Below are positions 54,330 through 62,257 of a stretch of DNA of 64,000 bases, piece by piece (position 1 is the first letter of the stretch; every line of letters starts with the position of its first letter). The translations under genes were made by a program, and so were the position numbers. Source of the stretch: Terriglobales bacterium (lineage in GTDB: Bacteria; Acidobacteriota; Terriglobia; Terriglobales; Acidobacteriaceae); NCBI GenBank assembly GCA_015654835.1, contig JAATGG010000241.1, positions 1-64,000 on the forward strand. The letters are read 5' to 3'. Under the pieces are notes generated by a model. The model did not search any database. It saw only the letters and a list, made by a program, of their open reading frames with translations, and was not told where the DNA came from.

Positions 54330-55679
54330 TTAGGCGAGCTTCATGGCATCGGGGTCCCAGCGGACGACGGCGCCGCGTTCGATGCTGAGATTGCTAAGCA
54401 GGGCGGCCCCGGCTGCGCGATAGCCGAAGACTGCGTCTTCGACGACGGGCTGACGGGAGCGGACCGAGGCGAAAAAGTTCTTGAAGTGGTCGTAGCTGTC
54501 GCTGTATCCGTGAGGAGCTACAAACTTTTCCGATCCGCCCAGCGAGTCAGAACCAACATGAGGCGGATACTGCTTGCCGTAGGCCTCAAGAATTTCTTTC
54601 TGCATGGCTTCGGGAAAAGTATCTACGGTGTAGCCGGGAGCGGATTGGCGGGGAACGCGGGTCACGGTGACAGCACCGCCGCCGATCTCCATTGTGCCTT
54701 CGGAACCCGTGAAGATGAGGCCTTCGCTCTCTTCACCGCCGTCGACGAAGTTGACGCGCAAGCTGAGATTGAAGCCCTCGCGGTAGTCGAACAGGCCCAG
54801 CATGACATCCGGCACGTCGCGGCCATCTTTCCAAAAGCGGAGAGCGCCAGTGGCCATACCCTGCGTAGGACCGTGGGAGCCGGTGATGAAATGGGTTCCG
54901 CTAAAGAGGTGAACGAACAGGTCGCCGGCGACTCCGCTGCCATAGGCCTTCCACTTGCGCCATTGGAAAAAATGCTCGGCGTTGAAGGGAATCTTGGGGG
55001 CGGCGCCGAGGAAGCGGGGCCAGTCGCAGGTCTCGGGCGAGGCGTCCGGGGGGACGGTGTAGTTCCAAGCGCCCATGGAGGAGTTGCGATCCCAGCGGGC
55101 CGTGACCATGTTGAGCTGGCCGATAGCCCCGGAGGCCAGCAGCTCTTTCGCCTTGATGTAGAGCAGAGAGCTGACGCGCTGGCTGCCAATCTGGAGAATC
55201 CGCTTGGTCGAGCGGGCGGTCTCGATCATCTCGGGACCATCGGCATAGAGATGGATCATCGGCTTTTCGCAATAAACATCTTTGCCGGCCTTCATCGCGT
55301 CGATAGAGGCCTGTTTGTGCCAATGGTCAGGGGTGCCGATGATGACCGCGTCAATGTCTTTGCGAGCCAGGATTTCGTTGTAGTCGCGGGTGGTAAAGAC
55401 GTTGCTGCCCCAGAGCTCTTTGCTACGTTCCAGACGGCCGCTGTAGCAATCGGCGACGGCTACCAGCTTGACGCCGGGCACTTGCACGGCGACCTTGGTG
55501 TCGCTCTGGCCCTGGCCGCCGGCACCGATGAGGGCGATCTGGATGTGATCGTTGGCCGCCACAGAGCGAGATGGTTCGGCCTGCAGTGTGGCTAAAGCAT
55601 GCATTTGGGGCCCAAGAAATGACGCGGCTGAGGCAGCTCCAGCAACTCTGAGAAAACTCCTGCGATTCAACGACAGCAC
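54330..55679 (-). CDS. Tat-exported Gfo/Idh/MocA oxidoreductase
   Basis: 449 residues. A GTG start at 55679 with GGAGGG five bases before it gives MLSLNRRSFLRVAGAASAASF, a twin-arginine signal. The Rossmann fold has IALIGAGGQGQS, VAVADCYSGR and the GFO/IDH core DAVIIGTPDHWH with EKP (CEKPMIHL). The second domain ends in VPPDASPETCDWPRFLG, typical of acidobacterial and bacteroidetes exported members. These act on sugars or sugar-like substrates with tightly bound NAD(P). The frame is open to 55814 but that region has a run of G/C and no similarity. Confidence 0.9.
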   Translation of the reverse strand: MLSLNRRSFLRVAGAASAASFLGPQMHALATLQAEPSRSVAANDHIQIALIGAGGQGQSDTKVAVQVPGVKLVAVADCYSGRLERSKELWGSNVFTTRDYNEILARKDIDAVIIGTPDHWHKQASIDAMKAGKDVYCEKPMIHLYADGPEMIETARSTKRILQIGSQRVSSLLYIKAKELLASGAIGQLNMVTARWDRNSSMGAWNYTVPPDASPETCDWPRFLGAAPKIPFNAEHFFQWRKWKAYGSGVAGDLFVHLFSGTHFITGSHGPTQGMATGALRFWKDGRDVPDVMLGLFDYREGFNLSLRVNFVDGGEESEGLIFTGSEGTMEIGGGAVTVTRVPRQSAPGYTVDTFPEAMQKEILEAYGKQYPPHVGSDSLGGSEKFVAPHGYSDSYDHFKNFFASVRSRQPVVEDAVFGYRAAGAALLSNLSIERGAVVRWDPDAMKLA

Positions 55680-55735
55680 AAAATCCCTCCGATTGGGAAG
55701 TTTCTTTGACGGATATAACGATACACGGGTCGATA

Positions 55736-55751
55736 GGGGGGGGAGGGGGGG
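55736..55751. repeat. G8-A-G7 tract
   Basis: Eight Gs, one A and seven Gs in a row on the + strand, 57 bases upstream of the oxidoreductase GTG. It could form a quadruplex, or vary in length by slippage and affect the promoter. Confidence 0.6.
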
Positions 55752-55939
55752 TAATTTCTCCACTATCACGGGAGCGGCTCTCTTGGAGTTCTTTCCAAAC
55801 GTGATCAGGATCACGAATTCGGAGGCCTACTTGGTGGAACGATAGACGAGAAGCCCCCGTTTTTTGACTGCCGTGGGGAATCTGCAGCGGTTCGAGAACT
55901 GCTGTAGCCCTCCGTTGGTGGAGTTTTGGGAGACGTTCC

Positions 55940-56353
55940 GTGAAGTTGGACTCATCCGCATTTATTGCCGACCAGGAATTGGTCGAAGCACTGAAGAAAC
56001 GATCAACCCCCGTCCATTGTGAAGAAGACTGCGTGCTTTTCACCCAAGGAGAACCTTCGGGCGGTCTTTATATTGTGCACGCAGGTCGCGTAATGATGAC
56101 AATGCGCTCCTCAACCGGCGAGCTGCTGATGAGCATTACGGCTGCGCCCAATTCCCTGCTAGGCTTGCCGGGAATCGTAGGAAACAAGGCCTACACGCTA
56201 TCGGCACTGGCTTTTAAGGGCGCCGAACTCAGCTATTTGGAGCGGGAAGAGTTTGCGGGCCTGATGCTGACGGAGCCTCCGATCTCCGTCATGATTCTGC
56301 GAGTGCTCGCGGCCGAGGTGCGGTCGGCCAGGGAAGCGATTTCAAAATATTAG
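55940..56353 (+). CDS. small cyclic-nucleotide-binding domain protein
   Basis: 137 residues, a single cNMP-binding beta-roll (CVLFTQGEPSGGLYIVHAGRV ... NSLLGLPGIVGN), with a final helix like the CRP dimer helix, but no helix-turn-helix. It cannot bind DNA itself and may act as a sensor or partner. The GTG start has GGGAG before it. Precedes recG by 103 bp, where a weak hairpin lies. Confidence 0.8.
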   Translation: MKLDSSAFIADQELVEALKKRSTPVHCEEDCVLFTQGEPSGGLYIVHAGRVMMTMRSSTGELLMSITAAPNSLLGLPGIVGNKAYTLSALAFKGAELSYLEREEFAGLMLTEPPISVMILRVLAAEVRSAREAISKY

Positions 56354-56456
56354 GGGCTTTTTCGGAATACCGCGGGCTTCTTGAGAGCAGTAAAAGGTGG
56401 CTTTTCTTGAAAAAAAGGCCACTTAAAGCCGTGCTTCCGGCGTACATCCATTCGAA

Positions 56457-58859
56457 ATGCGCAGCAAAAGCGATGGCCGGCGAAAAGCCCGTGCCGATGT
56501 CGGCGTATCCCGAATGCGATCGACTCTTGGATCGACTCCCGGATTGACTCTGGGATACGGAGCCCCCGGCTCATGCGATAGCATCCTGAATGTGCCCGGT
56601 CTCGATACTCAGGTCATGTATGTGCGCGGCGTGGGGCCAAAGGTGGCGGAAATGCTGGCCGCCAAAGGCATCCAGACCGCGGAAGACCTGCTGTACCATC
56701 TTCCCTTCCGCTATGAGGACCGGCAGCACCCGCGCAGCCTGGACGAACTGAAGGCCGGCGAGATGGCCAGCGTGATCGCGGAGGTGCGCGGCTCGGCCCT
56801 GCTGCATACGCGCAGGATGCCGATCTTCGAACTGACGGTCGGCCAGGGACGGCTGGCGCTCAAGTGCATGTGGTTCAACGGGACCTATCTAAACGGCAAG
56901 TTCGAGGCCGGGCAGACGGTGGCGCTTTTTGGCAAGGTTGAACCGTCGCGCTCCAGCAACAACTTCAAGATGATCCAACCCCAATTTGAAGTATTGCCGG
57001 ATGCCAGCGACGATGCCGAGACGCGACTGCTGGAGGTGGGGCGGATCACGCCGGTGTACGAGTCGCTGGGCGGCGTACGATTGACTTCCCGATGGCTGCG
57101 GAAGGTCATTTTCCACCTGCTGGAGGGGATGCGCGGAACAGTGCCGGAGTGCCTGCCGTTGGAGATGCTGACGCGGCTCGGCCTGCCGGACCGGGAGACA
57201 GCGCTGCGCGAGGTCCATTTTCCGCCCGAGGGAACGCCGTTTGTCCAACTGCAAAGCTCTGCGACACCGGCCCACCGGCGGCTGATTTTCGAAGAACTAT
57301 TTTTTCTGGAACTGGGGCTGGAACTCAAGCGGAAACGGATGCGGGACCGGCCCGGCATCGTCTTCGAGACGACGGACAAGGTGCGCGAGGCGATTCGCGA
57401 GGTGCTGCCGTTTCATCCGACGAAGGCGCAGAAGCGGACGCTGGGCGAGATTGTGGCCGATATGCGGCAGCCAAGCCCGATGCGCCGGCTGCTGCAGGGC
57501 GACGTGGGTTCGGGCAAGACGATTGTCGCCCTGCAGGCCATGCTGGTAGCGATGGAGAACGGCTACCAGGCAGCGTTGATGGCTCCGACGGAGATTTTGG
57601 CGACGCAACACTACCTGGCAGCGCGCAAGCTGCTGGAGCGGTCGAGCCGGCGATATCGGATCGTGCTGCTGACCGGATCGCTGGACGAGGACCGCAAGCG
57701 CGCGAATCGGGGCATGATCAACCGGGGCGAGGCGCAATTGGTGATCGGGACGCATGCGCTGATCGAAGAAAGAGTGGAGTTCGACCGGCTGGGGCTGGTC
57801 GTGGTGGACGAGCAGCACCGGTTCGGCGTGCTGCAACGGTTCAAGCTGATGAAAAAGCCCAACCAGGCAGAGCCAGACATGCTGGTGATGACGGCGACGC
57901 CGATTCCGCGCACCCTGGCGCTGTCGGTTTATGGCGATCTGGACGTAAGCGTTCTGGACGAACTGCCGCCGGGACGGACCCCGATTGTAACGCGGCGGTT
58001 ACCGGGGGAACGGGCCGAGGAAGTCTGGGATTTCGTGCGCAAACAGGTGAAGCTGGGGCGGCAGGCTTATATCGTGTACCCGGTAATCGAGGGAACCAAG
58101 GACGACCAGCCGGAACTGGATTTCTCCGCGGACGACGGAGAGGCCGGGCTCGAAGCGCCGGCGGTGCGGAAAAAGACGCGCAAGGGCAAGACGGCGGATC
58201 TGTTTCCCAAGGGCGCGCTGGAGGCGCGTCCAGAGGCGAAATCGGGGCTGAAATCGGCTGTAGAGATGCACGAGAAGCTCAGCACGGGACCGCTCAGCGA
58301 CCTGCGGGTAGGCCTGCTGCACGGGCGGCTCGATGCGGACGACAAAGAAGTGATCATGCGGCGGTTTCAACGCGGCGAAATCGACGTGCTAGTGGCGACG
58401 ACAGTCATTGAGGTCGGCGTGGACGTGCCCAATGCGACGGTGATGGTGGTGGAACATGCGGAGCGGTTCGGATTGGCGCAGTTGCACCAGTTGCGCGGAC
58501 GCGTGGGACGCGGCGCCGCCAAGAGCTATTGCATTTTGATGACGGGGCAGCGAATTTCAGAGGTGGGCGAGGAACGTCTAAGCGCGATGGTGCGAACCCA
58601 GGACGGCTTTGAACTGGCGGAACTGGATCTGGCGATTCGGGGGCCGGGCGAATTTTTCGGGACGCGCCAGGCGGGTTTGCCGGATTTCAAAGTGGCAAAC
58701 CTGGTGCGGGACCGGCAATTATTAGAATTAGCCAAGCTGGAGGCGGCGCGTTTTGCGCAGAACGCGGGCAGCGAAGCGACCGAGGCGGAACGGGGACGAG
58801 TGTGGACCCGGCTCAAAGATTCGTGGCAGCGGCGATACGGGCTGGTTGAGGCTGGATGA
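56457..58859 (+). CDS. recG: ATP-dependent DNA helicase RecG
   Basis: Up to 800 residues. The wedge domain begins with LDTQVMYVRGVGPKVAEML and YHLPFRYEDR. Helicase motifs are LLQGDVGSGKTIVA, VVVDEQHRFGVLQR, MTATPIPRTLA, then GLLHGRLDADDKE and TTVIEVGVDVPNATVM with QLRGRVGRG. It reverses stalled forks and branch-migrates Holliday junctions. A charged, poorly conserved insert (about 555-605; KKTRKGKTADLF) interrupts the second motor domain before LRVGLLHGRL. The start is uncertain: ATG 56457 and 56514 both lack a binding site, and the conserved part begins near codon 47. Confidence 0.95.
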   Translation: MRSKSDGRRKARADVGVSRMRSTLGSTPGLTLGYGAPGSCDSILNVPGLDTQVMYVRGVGPKVAEMLAAKGIQTAEDLLYHLPFRYEDRQHPRSLDELKAGEMASVIAEVRGSALLHTRRMPIFELTVGQGRLALKCMWFNGTYLNGKFEAGQTVALFGKVEPSRSSNNFKMIQPQFEVLPDASDDAETRLLEVGRITPVYESLGGVRLTSRWLRKVIFHLLEGMRGTVPECLPLEMLTRLGLPDRETALREVHFPPEGTPFVQLQSSATPAHRRLIFEELFFLELGLELKRKRMRDRPGIVFETTDKVREAIREVLPFHPTKAQKRTLGEIVADMRQPSPMRRLLQGDVGSGKTIVALQAMLVAMENGYQAALMAPTEILATQHYLAARKLLERSSRRYRIVLLTGSLDEDRKRANRGMINRGEAQLVIGTHALIEERVEFDRLGLVVVDEQHRFGVLQRFKLMKKPNQAEPDMLVMTATPIPRTLALSVYGDLDVSVLDELPPGRTPIVTRRLPGERAEEVWDFVRKQVKLGRQAYIVYPVIEGTKDDQPELDFSADDGEAGLEAPAVRKKTRKGKTADLFPKGALEARPEAKSGLKSAVEMHEKLSTGPLSDLRVGLLHGRLDADDKEVIMRRFQRGEIDVLVATTVIEVGVDVPNATVMVVEHAERFGLAQLHQLRGRVGRGAAKSYCILMTGQRISEVGEERLSAMVRTQDGFELAELDLAIRGPGEFFGTRQAGLPDFKVANLVRDRQLLELAKLEAARFAQNAGSEATEAERGRVWTRLKDSWQRRYGLVEAG

Positions 58860-59054
58860 GGAATTCTCCACGGCAGAAGTGATTGATGGGAAAGGGGAAT
58901 TGGATGCAGGACTCCCCTGGCCGGAAGCACCAAACCCGGCTAGAGCGTTGTTTCCTGGGCAGCAGCGTGCCGAGACAAGCTCCGACTCTCCCTTTGCACG
59001 AAACCGATCGCCCGGCGCAGGGGTCGCCTGCGGACAAGCCGATCGAGAGGCGGC

Positions 59055-59411
59055 TCAGGTGGTTTTTGCGAGGAGCGGCGCGCTTGCAGTCTCGACAGGA
59101 AAGGTCTGGATTTCCAGGTCGACACTGGCAATTTCAGTGCCGCAGTTGCGCTGGTAGCGAGTGCACTGGCAAAGTTCGGTAAAGCGAATATGACTGCTCT
59201 GGCTCAATTCGAGGCCCACAGCGATCATCACACTATAGATATCGATGCAGGCTTGTCGCTCGAACTCGAACAACATGGTGATCATGCCCGAATCGCTGGC
59301 ACCGCGGCTCAACACCCAGCCGCCACAGCCGAGGATCGAACCAGTAAGCGCCTGTACCAGACGCACGGGCTCCTCCATGGAAACAGCTTTCATCTCCATC
59401 GCCCAGGGCAT
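59055..59411 (-). CDS. conserved small protein of unknown function
   Basis: 118 residues from ATG 59411 (the frame is open to 59534). The chain has no membrane segment or signal but a compact, plausible globular composition: SMEEPVRLVQALTGSILGCGGWV, then MITMLFEFERQACIDIYSVM and RFTELCQCTRYQRNC. The coherent segments and the coding-like composition argue it is real. I cannot name the family. Convergent with recG. Confidence 0.55.
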   Translation of the reverse strand: MPWAMEMKAVSMEEPVRLVQALTGSILGCGGWVLSRGASDSGMITMLFEFERQACIDIYSVMIAVGLELSQSSHIRFTELCQCTRYQRNCGTEIASVDLEIQTFPVETASAPLLAKTT

Positions 59412-59734
59412 GGTGATGGTTTGGGCTAAATCGCGCTCTCGTCGTTCTTGTCTCACGTTGAAGTTATCGGAGCAGGTTGGGGAAGCATAACGATTGTTCA
59501 GGAGTCGAACGGATGCTGCCCGGATTTGAAACATCTAAAGCGCTCTCGACCGCACCACCGCTCACGTAGGTAATGTATCAGGTAATTTGGTCATTTCCTG
59601 AGAAACAGCCTCCCGGCAGAAATAGATCCCCCAATCGGGACACTCCGGCGGCTGCGGACGAAGAGCAAACCGGGCGCCTTGCGGTTGTGCGGGCAACTCG
59701 CAGGCGGCAATAATGATGTAGGTTCATAGACAGC

Positions 59735-60118
59735 ATGATCATCGGCTCGGGAATCGATCTTACGGAGATCGGACGCATCCAACAATCGGTAGACCGCTTT
59801 GGCAATCGTTTTCTGGACCGGGTTTATACCGGCGCGGAGAAGGCCTATTGCCTGCGGAAGCGCAAATCTGCGGAAAGCCTTGCCGCCCGTTTTGCCGCCA
59901 AGGAGGCGGGAGCCAAGGCCTTGGGAACGGGAATCAGCCACGGAGTGAGCTGGCTGGAGATCGAGGTGGTACGCGAACCGAGCGGACGGCCGACGATCCG
60001 GTTTCACGGACGGGCCGCCGAGATTGCCGCGCACCTGGGGGTAACCCACGCCGCGCTTTCTCTCACGCACACGGCAGATTTGGCTATGGCCAGCGTCGTG
60101 CTTGAAGACGGGCGGTAG
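59735..60118 (+). CDS. acpS: holo-[acyl-carrier-protein] synthase
   Basis: 127 residues, the family size. The metal/CoA site is seen in IIGSGIDLTEIGRI (Asp8) and SLAARFAAKEAGAKALGTG, with Glu and Lys in place; the later SLTHTADLAMASVVLE is the C-terminal strand. It transfers 4'-phosphopantetheine from CoA to acyl carrier proteins. It is followed by the MCE gene after 59 bases. Confidence 0.96.
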   Translation: MIIGSGIDLTEIGRIQQSVDRFGNRFLDRVYTGAEKAYCLRKRKSAESLAARFAAKEAGAKALGTGISHGVSWLEIEVVREPSGRPTIRFHGRAAEIAAHLGVTHAALSLTHTADLAMASVVLEDGR

Positions 60119-60177
60119 TTTCCCGCCCCGTCTGCTATGCTCAAGGCGTCGCCGCTCATCTCAGCAAGGGGAATATA

Positions 60178-61254
60178 GTGCCAAGCCGCAAAGAGATTCA
60201 GTGGTCGCAACTGAGAGTGGGAGCATTGGTGATGGCAGCCGTCGCCGTGCTGATTGCACTGATCTTTCTCATGTCTGGCTCAACGGGCGGACTGTTTTCA
60301 CGCAAGCTCGTGCTGCGCTCCTATTTTGCCAACGCGTCGGGATTGAAAAACGGCGCACCGGTCACCCTGGAAGGGGTAACGATCGGGAACGTGATCCGGG
60401 TGCGCGTTGTGCCGGCACGCGATCCCATGCCGGTGGAAATAACGATGCAGGTGAGTCATGCATCGGAATCCGCACTGCATACGGACTCGACAACGTCGGT
60501 GGCGCAGGCCGGCGTGCTGGGCGACAGTTATGTCGATATCACCTCGACCCATGCGACGGGGCCGGTTCCGGCGAACAATGCCGAGCTGAGGGCGGTCAGC
60601 GCACCGAGTATCCAAGAGGTCGTGCGGACCAGCCAGGATGCGCTCAAACAGACTTCCGCACTCATGGGCAAGATCGAGATCATGGTGGACACGCTCAACT
60701 CCAAAAAGGGGACCGCGGGCGAGCTCATCAACGACCCTGAACTCTACAAAAAGATCACACAGGTAGCCGGCAACCTGGAAACGATTACGAGCGGCGTGAA
60801 ATCGGGCAAAGGCACGCTGGGCAAGCTGATGACCGACGACACGCTATATGCGCGGGCCAACTCGGCGGTGGACCGCTTGAACAAGATCACGACCGACCTC
60901 GACGAGGGCAAGGGCTCGGCGGGCAAGTTTCTGCGCGACGACTCGCTCTATAACAACCTGAACTCCGCCATTACCAATACCAACCAGATGGTCGCGGATA
61001 TCAATGCAGGCAAGGGCGGTTTGGGCAAGATTGCCAAAGATCCGGCCTTCGCGCGGAAGCTGGATGATACGATCACGAATCTCGACACCCTCTTGACGGG
61101 CCTGAACGAGGGCAAGGGCACAGTGGGCCAACTGATGGTAAATCGCTCGCTCTACAACCATTTGGACGAGACGATGGACCAGGCACAACAGTTGGTCAAG
61201 GGTATCCGCGAAGACCCGAAGAAGTACCTCGTCATTCACCTGAAAGTGTTTTAG
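60178..61254 (+). CDS. MCE/MlaD-family protein with five tandem 34-residue repeats
   Basis: 358 residues, GTG start with AAGGGGA six bases before it. One membrane segment (LVMAAVAVLIALIFLMSGS), then the MCE domain (about 44-125: ASGLKNGAPVTLEGVTIGNV ... AGVLGDSYVDI). Residues 178-347 form five consecutive repeats of exactly 34 residues, each starting with G(T/S/G)xG(K/E/Q) and ending in xGK (the last in EDP), with a LY at positions 12-13 in most. MCE proteins carry lipids across the periplasm; the repeat region probably forms a helical tunnel or stalk. No ABC permease/ATPase of the Mla type is adjacent. Confidence 0.9.
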   Translation: MPSRKEIQWSQLRVGALVMAAVAVLIALIFLMSGSTGGLFSRKLVLRSYFANASGLKNGAPVTLEGVTIGNVIRVRVVPARDPMPVEITMQVSHASESALHTDSTTSVAQAGVLGDSYVDITSTHATGPVPANNAELRAVSAPSIQEVVRTSQDALKQTSALMGKIEIMVDTLNSKKGTAGELINDPELYKKITQVAGNLETITSGVKSGKGTLGKLMTDDTLYARANSAVDRLNKITTDLDEGKGSAGKFLRDDSLYNNLNSAITNTNQMVADINAGKGGLGKIAKDPAFARKLDDTITNLDTLLTGLNEGKGTVGQLMVNRSLYNHLDETMDQAQQLVKGIREDPKKYLVIHLKVF

Positions 61255-61347
61255 AAGCGGCTCTGCCCTGCTCTGAAAATCCTGTGTTTCCCGTCCATCT
61301 GCCGGAAAAAGGTAAATGGGATTTCTGTATGGGCGAGGATTTCTATT

Positions 61348-62256
61348 TCAAGCGGCGCTCTTGAGAACGGGGACGCGCAGGGTGCGCCAGAACTCGATAA
61401 AGCTTTTGAGGCGGACGACTTGAAAGTAGTCGCTGGCGACGAAGTAGAAGACTGAAACGACGATCCACTCCAAATGCAGGGCGCCGGCGCCGACCTCGTC
61501 GCTGAAGGGGATGAGCACGGAAGAAAAGACCATGGCGACGACAAGCAGGGCCAGCTTGACGATGCCCATGACGAGGTTGATCTCGATCAGCTTACCGGTA
61601 AAGACTTTGCCGAGCTTCAGGCTTTGGAGCAAGGCTGCGGCGGGGGAGAGGTCTTCCAACAACACGAGCAGAGGCGCGATAGAAACGGCCCAGCTTACCA
61701 GCGCCCATAAGATAAAAAATCCAAGCGTGAGGAAAACAGCCCAGATCGTGTAGCCGACCAGATCGGGCTCGGCGTTGGGAGTGATGTGAGTGGCGGCGGC
61801 CCAACCGATGGAGCGAAACCATGCCCAGGAGGTGGCCGTCAGCACGACCAGCCATGCGGCCTGCAGCGCGATCATCGCAACGGGACGGAAGGGCAGGCGC
61901 GGTTCGAGGCGCATCAGGACAAGATTGCGACCCATTCCGGAGAGGACGGTCCAGGCGAGAGCGGCCATGGGCGTCAGCCAGCCCAGGGCGGCAACGACGT
62001 GCGGCTGGTACTGATCCCAGGCCTCGGCGAGCTGGACTGCGGAGGTCCAGGGATTTTGCGGATCAAGCTGCGCCAGACCGGTGGATTGGGGCGGGAGTAC
62101 GGTGAGGATCTGTTGCGCCTGAAGCCAGCAGGCGAGCAGTAGAGGAGCGCCGAAGAGCCAGCGCCAGGCTACCTCGATTGCGGTAAGCGAGGGCCGCGCG
62201 CAGACCCAGCCCATCTGACCGACGAGGGACTGGGTACCGCGCAACGGCTTCGGCAT
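61348..62256 (-). CDS. multi-pass membrane protein of unknown function
   Basis: 302 residues with about six membrane segments (for example WRWLFGAPLLLACWL, AMIALQAAWLVVLTATSWAWF, TIWAVFLTLGFFILWALVSWAVSI and IVKLALLVVAMVFSSVLIPF). The layout resembles YihY/UPF0259-type inner-membrane proteins, but I cannot assign a family. It starts one base after the leuS stop, so it is co-transcribed with leuS. Confidence 0.75.
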   Translation of the reverse strand: MPKPLRGTQSLVGQMGWVCARPSLTAIEVAWRWLFGAPLLLACWLQAQQILTVLPPQSTGLAQLDPQNPWTSAVQLAEAWDQYQPHVVAALGWLTPMAALAWTVLSGMGRNLVLMRLEPRLPFRPVAMIALQAAWLVVLTATSWAWFRSIGWAAATHITPNAEPDLVGYTIWAVFLTLGFFILWALVSWAVSIAPLLVLLEDLSPAAALLQSLKLGKVFTGKLIEINLVMGIVKLALLVVAMVFSSVLIPFSDEVGAGALHLEWIVVSVFYFVASDYFQVVRLKSFIEFWRTLRVPVLKSAA

Positions 62257-62257
62257 G

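Noticed and set aside
54321-55595. Open frame of 424 codons opposite the Gfo/Idh/MocA gene
   Set aside because: Shadow frame; the minus strand shows a Tat signal and the EKP motif.
56394-56424. Hairpin between the cNMP protein and recG
   Set aside because: The stem is interrupted by a bulge and has no clear T-run; too weak to call a terminator.
57092-58411. Open frame of 439 codons in another phase of recG
   Set aside because: Gly/Arg/Asp-rich shadow inside a gene with all helicase motifs.
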